64,000 nt of DNA. Origin: Hofstenia miamia. Its lineage: Eukaryota; Xenacoelomorpha; Acoela. Location: NCBI GenBank assembly GCA_004352715.1, contig SCFE01000041.1:534706-598705 (forward strand). Reading direction: 5' to 3'. The first letter of the stretch is position 1. Every line of letters starts with the position of its first letter. Below are positions 55,970 through 64,000 of this stretch, piece by piece. Under the pieces are notes generated by a model. It saw nothing but the letters and a program-made list of their open reading frames with translations. It searched no databases and was not told where the DNA came from. Position numbers and translations under genes: made by a program.

Positions 55970-56115
55970 GTATATTTTATCTATACATATACATCTATAT
56001 GTTTATATGTATGTATATTTTAGTTTGTAGTATCCCCCTTTGTTATTTTTTTCAGCAATAAATTTGCTTTTACTCTTATTATTAATATAATAATAATTAT
56101 TATTATTATTATTAT
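55970..56115 (+). repeat. Retroelement 3' tail, copy 2
   Basis: Shares TTAGTTTGTAG and GCAATAAATTTGCTTTTACT with copy 1 and ends in an (ATT)n run. The body of the parent element is not present. Confidence 0.55.
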
Positions 56116-56836
56116 TTTTTCTGCTATGTACCGTTTTGTAATTATTCGGTCCGCTTTCTACAATTTAGCGTAATTATTGGGCTCGCTCTGTACTTTTCTC
56201 ATACTAATTTTAAAGGCAAATTTCATTTCGTAATAAATCTTACAAAAATTATGCGAATAGCTTGAAACTTTGGTATATGGGAGATTTTGGTCTGCTTATT
56301 GCCATACTAGAGTTTTGGCCTCATCTTGTAAATATTCATGGAGAAAAGGGGGTGTCCGCTCTGTACACCAAATTCGAATTTACCGTAGTACAGAGCGGAC
56401 GCTATTTTAATTATTATTATCATTATAATGTTTGTGTGATATTTAAAATACGGCAATTATTCATGGCTAAAAAATGTCGCCTTGCCAAATATGGCCATAC
56501 CATAAACTGGTGTAGATGGCCAACGCTCCATGCACTACCTTTCCCTTATCAAAAAACCTAATTTAGAATTGACAGCTGCAGCTAGTTTTGACGATTAAGC
56601 GTATTGAATTGTTGAGTAAATGATATATACTGCTCCTCACATATAAATGATTCCACTTGTCATTGTTAGACATATTGATTTGTTCAATTTCATTTAAATA
56701 GCGAAATTTAGGTGTGGTTAATGGATGTATGTAATAGTTTCAAAAACTAGTATAATTTGATAATGAGAAGTTGCGTTTATTTTTCTTCCTGTGATTTTAT
56801 GAATATTTTTCATTCATTCGTGCTCGTTTAGTTTAA
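56116..56836. other. Upstream of DAP, no gene recognised
   Basis: No coding segment. TACAGAGCGGAC and related phrases (CCGCTCTGTAC, GCTCGCTCTGTAC) recur in both orientations between 56.15 and 56.40 kb. It should contain the DAP promoter, which I cannot pinpoint. Confidence 0.35.
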
Positions 56837-56964
56837 ATGTCGTCGGACGAGATATCCGATCCAGCTGCTAGTGGGCATAGCCCAGCAGCTAAGGTTGGTG
56901 GAATGCGGGTTTCTCAAAGTAATCGCCCCCCGCACGATGTTTCAAGTGCGCCTCCTCCTACAGG
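56837..56964 (+). CDS. DAP: DAP exon 1
   Basis: 128 bp from the ATG, ending in phase 2 before GTATGA. Holds the conserved AAKVGGMRV core. Confidence 0.94.
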
Positions 56965-59900
56965 GTATGATTTTATTTTCGAAACTTCTATTTAAATTGA
57001 TTTAGTGCTTTGGCGCAAAATCAAACTGGATCTCAAGTAGTGACTGCTAAAGATTTGGGAATAGATGTAAGCGTTTACCAATTGATTGCTATAACCATAG
57101 ACTACTTTATTATAAAGTAGTCTATGCTATAATTTCAGACAAATTAATAATTTAGCTATTTTCCGTCAAACAATTAGTTCGTATCCATATTTTTATTACT
57201 TTGCTAAACCAATCTCACGTTAAGAGAGAATTCATTTATGCGCAACTCAGTAGTTACTTGTTGAATTTACTTTAAGTTGTTTTCCTTGTCGCTGTCATTG
57301 GTGATGCCAAGCAATGATAACTTTATTATCGCATTGGCGAAAGGGTTATTTTTCATGTTTTGTAAGGAGTCTACGTTTTAAAACATAAAAAATATAATAG
57401 AAATGAAGCAATTATACATTTATTGACAAAGAAAATGATTATAGCAAATACGTACATGCTTATTAAGAATTGTATAAAAACCGAACGCTGCATAGCTCAC
57501 TAATTAATGTAAGCTGGTTAACCATGCAAGAGAAATTCAAGCAGATGCTTGCCGTTTGTCTAATGGATTGTTTGACGAATGTTTGGTAATATATCGCCAC
57601 AACATGTTTATGGACCAATTAAAATTTATTGCTTGTTTGATCGAAGATTTGATAGTGTATCATTCGCTTTATATTTTAAAAAATCCCGGCACTAGTTAAT
57701 CGATATGTATTTTATAAAAGCAGTTATAAATTATGAGTAATAAGCACAAAGCTTTAAATTGAAAAACGAGTAAAGGGTTTGATGTTTCTTTGGACGACGA
57801 ACGGAGAACGTGACAACACCATCAGAGCGAGTGGAGCGCAAATTAGAGAACTTTATGGAATCAAAAGGATCAAGGTCCAATTTGTGCAAACGATTAAACA
57901 TGAGAAGATCAAAGGCATGAAAGTAGAATTTGTTTTGCGGTGACGCAAGGACACATGTCCTAACCAGTTTAAGTTTGCAGCAAGTTGGACTCCAAAATGA
58001 ATATGATGAGACGAAATTTCACGGGGCAAGGCAGATCAGAGGGGATAGACACAGAAAAGTTTTTTATTTGACAATAGAGCCTAAAATTTTAGACGTTGAA
58101 TGTTGTAATTGTACATTGTAATGTAATGATAGTTAAACATATCAAGCTAGTGGTAAATTACATCGCCGCTCACATTGTATCTGATTGGCTGACGTTGATG
58201 TTGCTTGTGACAAACTCTGCGTCCATAGAAAGGGGCTTTTGCATTATGGAACTCACTCAGACAGGACTGTGAAACCGTTTCTTCTCATTAAAAACTCGAA
58301 AAATTGACTTATGTCCAAACAGTCATGAAGAAAAAATGTAGCTTTTCATGTAAAGCCGTTTTTTTCTTATTAATTGCTCAGGTGGTTTAAAAGACTGTTT
58401 TTTAGTAGAAAAAACGTTTAAAACGTTTTTTTGCAACTTTGATCGACGTACAGTAGACAGGATGAATTGAGGACAGATTGAGGGAGGTCGTTGATAACAA
58501 CGAGGAAGAGAACAGCAAACACAGAATCTTGAGGAACACCACTAGAGCCAAGGGCAAGAGAAGAAACAGACTAGTTCATTTTGACATACTGACGACGATT
58601 CGACAGGTAAGACTGGAAAAGTTTGATGAAATCAGCATCAAAGCCAAATACACTTAATTTGTCAAGAATAGAATGAGGAAGTCGATCATAGTCTAAAAAC
58701 AAAAGTAACAAACTTTTTTGTCAAGCTGTTATTTACAAATTTCATTAAGTGATATAATAAAATTTGTATCATTAATGTCAAATATCTCTACGTTTTAGTG
58801 TTCGAAACTAAAGTTGAATTTTTGGCAAGCGTTTCAAATATTTCTACTTAAATTTGCGCTTGAATGTAAATTGTGGTTGTTTAATTGGTAGTAAATTGCA
58901 CTTAAATTGAGTGTAGTATTTTCTTGCATGTCTAGTTTTTCTATTTGGCGCATGTCACTAAGCTTACAAATATTAGTGTATCAAAATACAAAATTCTACC
59001 CACCTGATTCTTGCTTGTTATGCAAGTTTTGGAGAAATAATTGAAATTTCTAGAACACTGTTTTTCATTAATTCACAATTTTGAATTTCAACTATATTTG
59101 CAGTGTCTAATAATTTTTGGCCTTATCGTTTTCATTAACTTTTTATACATTGTTAATCTTAAACAACATGGTGTCCTTTTAAAATAACAAGCCGATCTTC
59201 TACATTTACAAAAAGTTGTTCTCCAAGCCCATATTGAAATTGTTGAACGTGCTCGAATGTAATGCCGAAAATTTGTTCTAAATTGTGTGGCTTTTCCTAA
59301 AGTACTTGAAAATTCAGATATTTTTAAAAAAATTGAATTATTTTCATACATAATGTTCAGGGAAATAGGACCATGTGATAGAGAAGGGCCTCCATTTCAT
59401 TTACGTGCTATTAACGTTCCTATTCCACAATCTATTAAAAATATTTCTGTCTTTGAGAACGACTCATCCCAATGGGATTTTGGTGTACTATCTACATAAA
59501 AAGCCGCTCAACTTAGTTCTTGCTTCCATTGACTAAAAATTGCAATTTCCAAGGAAAAATGGGCCCAACCTTTCAAATACTTCAACCACAGGAATATACT
59601 TTAAAACAAATTTTCAACATTAAATGGGAGCACGTTCACCAACATCCTAAATGTCATTGGATACATTCGTTTGGAACTTTTGGAGAAGCGATTTATTGTT
59701 TTAAAAGAACATTGCAGTTTAAGGTTGTTGAAGGGCAAGCAAGTCCATAGTAAACTACTGGTCGATGTTGAAATGTTCATGGGAAGCCTAACAGCTAACA
59801 AAATTCAAATAGGATTTCCACTCATTCCAAGCCGTCATGTATCTCCCTTATTTTGAAAGAGATATCAATCAATTTCTAATAAATTTGAAAAATGATGTTT

Positions 59901-62023
59901 CAGTCTATATTCGAAAATGATGGGTAGCATAAATGAAATTTTGGTTGAAGCCTGTGGCTCCCAGTAGTTACATAAACGTTCGATGTCGTTGTTTTGTTTA
60001 ATGAATCAACTAGCGTTTGATACATTTTACTGATAATCTTGTTTTTTTGTGTTTACAATTATTCTGCTATTCATTCATTGACAGTTTAAATATATTTATA
60101 GTTTTCAAATGCATATTTGAAAAATTCCATTTACCTGCAACATTTAGGTATAGAAAGCTTGTGGCTTCTTTTAAATGCAAAGTTGAATATTTCATTGACA
60201 TACAAAGCTTTCTAAGCGAACAAATTAAAATTTGAACATTAGTAATTTTCAAATTCAAACTGAAGAGCAAAATGTATATCAAATATGGAACCCCTCTCTT
60301 GAAAAAAGCAGCTCAATTTTTGTTAAAAGATTGTTATAAACAGTACTGTATAATAAAAATTTTAGCTCAACAATTTCTTCTTGGTGTGCAAAACCGGTTC
60401 TTTTTGATGATTTCAAAAATACATAAATTTGCAAAAAGTTTAACTAATGCATTCCTCATTTTCGTTGCTGTTTTAATTGTTCGACGCTCTTGTAATGTAT
60501 AAAAACGTCGTAAAATACCATTCAATTTTAGGTTCGATTTACTGTTCATTTTTATATTTTTCAAAGCTTTCTCCGAAATTTTTGTTTTCCTAAAAATTCG
60601 GTAATTTGAAACATTTGATATATTGGTGAAACGCATATTGAGATCAGTAAAATCATGAGATGCATATATTCTAAACAAATTTTTTTGCACCGTATTGTTT
60701 CATATATCTGGTCATTACATCATACTGATGGTTTTTCCAGTAACATTGCTATTTTCAACTTTTCTACAAATATTAGTCAAAATAAGTCGCCATTAACTCA
60801 CCAAAATCGTCTAAAGCAAAACCCTGAATTAATAGAGAACTCCTTCATACACATTTTCAATTACTTATAGATATCGAGATATCAGTGAATTGTATCAATG
60901 TGATTTCAAACTGACCTTTGCATCCATTAGGATATAATAGATTTTATCCACATTTTCAATCTTCTCCAAGCGTATTTGGAGATTCTTGGTTATTGGCACA
61001 TCTATGGGTGTAAATGTGCTTCCCTGTTACTGTGAGCATTCGTCACATACATTATTCCTGTGCCTGAGGTAGATGAAAATATTTAATTTTTTCAATATAA
61101 AATCCGATCTTTGAGTTCTTCCATACGTAATGATAATAAGGTGGTCTAAAGCAGCAAAATCTGCCCTTAACTATTTTGTTTTTGTAAATAGACCGCACAA
61201 GTTCCATTAAGGCGCACAGTTTGTAAAGTCAGGTCGTCGCGGCGTAGTCTCATAACATGCCTAAAATGATATAATAGGGCGTGTCATAGACGATAAGCCC
61301 TGATCATTAAATTTGCCGACTCAGGAAAGTCAAACACTGTGACCACTTCCGAAATATATATCTTATCACATTTACGTTGAATTTACTATTTGAATATTTC
61401 CTGATTTCAATAGTTATTTGGTAGAAATGGACTACAAATGATAATATTAATTTTGTTTAACTACTCGATTTTTTATTTCTCAAACAAGTGATTCACTTTG
61501 TGATTCTTTTGCAATTTGTTGATATTTTATTAAAATTCGAAAGAACACTACAATCAATTATTTGAGGTCATCAATTCGTCACTAACTTTTACATTTGCTT
61601 AATAAAATTCGCATGTAAATGTAAGGTTGTTATACAAGAAACGCTTGGATAAGTTGTTTTATTGTGAAGTTCAATGATCTGGATTTGAGTTCATTCACAA
61701 TCACAAACCTTTTTTGAACAGCACATCGCTATTTTACTGATGCACGTAATTTTTTTACCGTCCCTGAATTAATCATAAAGTTTTCACTATCATCCTGAAT
61801 TACAAAAATTAAATACGATTTCTCATCTGTTACAAGTTTGTATGCATTATGACATTTGTTATACTTTACCATCCCACTTTTTAACAGGTTGTTAATTGCA
61901 ATTTAGGTAAAACGAAATTTTCCTGAAGAGGCCGTCAGACATACTCATGGTAAACCTCAGCCAACTTCTCAACAGCGACATGCTCCTAAGCCAATGCCCA
62001 TCCATCAACCCAGCAAACAATAG
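56837..62023 (+). CDS. DAP: Death-associated protein 1 (DAP), complete
   Basis: Three exons (56837-56964, 57006-57066, 61907-62023) give 101 residues, against 102 in human DAP. Conserved parts are GHSPAAKVGGMRV near the N-terminus (human GHPPAVKAGGMRI), NFPEEAVRHTHGKPQP (human DFPPAAAQVAHQKPHA) and the end PKPMPIHQPSKQ (human PRTQHIQQPRK). The protein is small, basic, proline-rich and probably disordered. In vertebrates DAP is an mTOR substrate that restrains autophagy and was found through interferon-gamma-induced death; whether it does so here is inferred. Start: the first ATG of the open frame (MSSDEIS, human MSSPPEG). Introns are 41 bp and 4.84 kb, with GT-AG ends and matching phases. The long intron holds a LINE remnant. 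Confidence 0.95.
57006..57066 (+). CDS. DAP: DAP exon 2
   Basis: 61 bp after a 41-bp intron (acceptor TGATTTAG). Encodes ALAQNQTGSQVVTAKDLGID; donor GTAAGC. Confidence 0.92.
57096..57126. repeat. 31-bp perfect hairpin
   Basis: 14-bp arms CATAGACTACTTTA and TAAAGTAGTCTATG with a 3-nt loop, 30 bases into DAP intron 2. Confidence 0.9.
57780..57995 (-). pseudogene. LINE family B remnant (third copy), C-terminal part
   Basis: Minus-strand LDPFDSIKFSN, a decayed TFSVRRPKKHQ-type segment and upstream sequence match the copies at 39.8 and 47.4 kb. Confidence 0.7.
58450..58697 (-). pseudogene. LINE reverse transcriptase core fragment, probably family B
   Basis: FDYDRLPHSILDKLSVFGF, then LFQSYLSNRRQYVKMN, a stop, SSGVPQDSVFAVLF and VINDLPQS: the RT fingers-palm region with motif B (GVPQGS-type). 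It lies upstream, in the element's sense, of the C-terminal piece at 57.8-58.0 kb and on the same strand, so both may be one insertion with the FADD region lost. Confidence 0.75.
58700..61906. other. DAP intron 2, no gene recognised
   Basis: AT-rich. Open stretches at 59287-59499 and 59520-59750 look like chance; no homology or splice structure seen. Confidence 0.4.
61907..62023 (+). CDS. DAP: DAP exon 3
   Basis: 39 codons including TAG. Starts VKRNFPEEAV after acceptor CAATTTAG. The strongest homology of the gene is here. Confidence 0.94.
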   Translation, partial: VKRNFPEEAVRHTHGKPQPTSQQRHAPKPMPIHQPSKQ

Positions 62024-63337
62024 ACTTATGTATATTTAGAGATTTATTGGTGTATGGATTTATTTTGCAAAGAAGTTTAATAATCTACGCTTCAATGACA
62101 ATGAAAAGTTTTAAGTTTGATGTTAATTGTATTAAGGACATTTGTTCCTTTCTATAAGATATCTTTTGAAATTTATAATTACATTAATAAGTAATAGATT
62201 AACCCCAACGATTATATTTTGGAAACAAAAATATAAATGATGTTTTTGTGGCTATATTGTTGTCATATGATTAATTCTATTTAATATTTATTTGAATTAA
62301 TAGAGTACAGCTATTTATTAGTACTGTTATTGTAAATTTCTCGGAAAGAATCACGTAATATAAAAAAATTGGTTGGGGGTAATAAGTTTAGCTTAATATC
62401 ATGATTTTGCTCAATAACATTACATTGAAATACGTAATTTGCATTTATTTTTTCAACAAGTTTTGAGTGCTGACCACAATTATTTCGAAAATTTGCTATG
62501 AACGTGAAGTAACGCTCGTAATTGTTTCAAATTCCTATCATAATTAAAGTATTGAATTTCATATTTTTGTAAAGAAATGTTTTCAATGTGTAGAATTAAT
62601 TAATGCATTTCGTTTTCTGTGAATTTGTTGTGATGAAAGAAATTGTGGTTTAATGTCGCAATGTTCTAGAATTTTTGCGGTAAACCGTTAATGCTTGTAC
62701 AAAAACTCAAGAATTACAAAAAATTATGCTGCAACTCAATTACAATATACATTTAATTTTGTTGAAAGGTGTAAAATGTGCCTTCAATTCAAAATATGAA
62801 TTCAATTGTAATCAAAAGGGTATCTCTGAGACATATTGTCATTAAATCGTGTAAAATTGTAAGACAATATTCCTTTGTTAATATCGTAATATCTAAAGAA
62901 AATTGACAAGTTGTCAATTTCAAGTCTTGCCTATTAAATTAGGTTTTTGGAATAACAATTGCTAACAATCAAAAAAAAGTTAAAATGTGTGGGCTGTTGT
63001 CATGAATGCAAGCCCCTCAGTATATACATCATTAATTATTACTAACTAGAGTTCTGCGGTCTCACAACAATCTTGTTCCAGGACCATACATCTTATTGTA
63101 AGATATAATTATCTTTATTCAGATAAATGTTAACAATTCAATAACTGATAATTTATCATTAAATTCACAAAACACGTGTATACAATTTACATTAATTACA
63201 AAGGAAATCTTCCACGCTATGGATAAATTAGTATAGTAATATTTTAATAATGAGTTGTAGTAATTATTGTTATAAAATTCTGTATCCTGGCCATGAGTCA
63301 CCAGAAATATATTTTTGCTTAAGATTTTTAAATGCTT
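62024..63337. other. DAP 3' region and intergenic DNA
   Basis: No gene recognised and no clear AATAAA close to the DAP stop. Confidence 0.4.
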
Positions 63338-63760
63338 TTAATTTTTCAATGTTTTTCTTTGGGTAACGAATTCCAGCTTCGAATGGCGACATTCATGAAT
63401 GATTTCTTCAAAATGTTTTTCTCTACTTAACACGTGCAAAAAGTTTTGATCTTGAATTCTGTTTAGTAGTAAATCCGGGCATTTTAATCGCATTATAAGA
63501 TGTAGGTTTTGGATTAGCTTGAAGAATGTCAAGGGTAGTTGTTTTGGCAAGAGAGTTGACCTAGATATGTAATGCTGTTTTCGATGGGTTTTTCGCTGAT
63601 ATTTAATGCCCATTTTAATTGAATGTGAAGTTTATATAGGACATCGTTTAGATCAGTAAATAAAATTTTTGCGTAATTGAAGTAACTCATAATAAAGGCA
63701 TGGAAAAATTGAATTATCGAAAATATTAGAATCGCGCTTCTAAAGAAAAACATTGGTCAA
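63338..63760 (-). pseudogene. LINE C-terminal remnant (another family)
   Basis: FFHAFIMSYFNYAKILFTDL followed by YKLHIQLKWALN is a worn form of the LVHAFITSRLDYCNSLLYGL-type motif after the RT of many LINEs. Further down, in another frame, come FMNVAIRSWNSLPK, the usual C-terminal WNSLP motif. Frameshifts and stops show it is dead. Confidence 0.75.
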
Positions 63761-64000
63761 AATGCTTTGGAAATTCTCAGTCGTTATCAAAAATACGATT
63801 AATATTTTAGGAAAGAACCTAAGGAAACTTTTGAAAGATATAAGTTCATCAGTCAAAATGACATATACTATGGAATACTGTTGTATAACAATACTCCAAA
63901 ATCGTATTTAGGCGTCTCACTGCACAGCTTCTTCAAAGTAGAAGTCTAAGAACAATGATGCCAACATTAGTGAAACATCTACTACCTAACACAATGAAAT

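Noticed and set aside
59287-59750. Two plus-strand open frames in DAP intron 2
   Set aside because: Short, unrelated to any motif I know, without splice continuity to DAP; likely chance or very old repeat.
1-64000. CRISPR arrays, bacterial operons, rRNA genes
   Set aside because: Nothing of the kind; the window is intron-rich animal DNA.

Overview
The window is nuclear DNA of an invertebrate animal. It is AT-rich, full of (AT)n and (ATT)n microsatellites and LINE/DNA-transposon debris, and its genes have many short exons (34-313 bp) with GT-AG (twice GC-AG) introns. The gene content (a CEP295-type centriole protein, a receptor-type guanylyl cyclase, two DEG/ENaC channels, a DAP1 orthologue) is animal. 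I cannot name the phylum from sequence alone.

Left part (1-14 kb): a gap and a broken Tc1 transposase (2.35-2.94 kb). Next are the last four coding exons of a receptor-type guanylyl cyclase on the minus strand (6.0-8.1 kb; its 5' part is probably in or beyond the 1-kb gap at 10.2-11.2 kb). A phase-consistent chain of six minus-strand exons of unassigned identity follows (11.6-14.1 kb).

Middle (14-42 kb): this is dominated by a minus-strand gene whose exons match the N-terminal ~550 residues of CEP295 (KIAA1731), with at least 13 coding exons from 41.98 kb down to 18.4 kb. It may continue into the 14.1-11.6 kb exon chain. Its introns hold intronless genes: a DEG/ENaC channel at 29.5-31.0 kb (same strand) and a secreted protein of unknown family at 36.4-37.7 kb (opposite strand). 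A second DEG/ENaC at 14.9-16.5 kb lies just past the last firm CEP295 exon, in the putative next intron. Several stretches here occur twice on either side of a single N or a short N run. These are overlapping contig ends that were never merged, so some CEP295 exons are present twice artificially.

Right part (39-64 kb): remnants of at least two LINE families (EN, RT and C-terminal pieces) and MITE-like inverted repeats. A full-length retrotransposon of the R4/Dong type (52.08-55.62 kb, minus strand) carries one uninterrupted 1085-codon ORF with Myb-like, reverse transcriptase, CCHC and restriction-like endonuclease parts. It sits inside an (ATT)n tract and carries a tRNA-like A-box at its 5' end. 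A complete three-exon DAP (death-associated protein 1) gene lies on the plus strand at 56.8-62.0 kb, and another LINE remnant ends the window.
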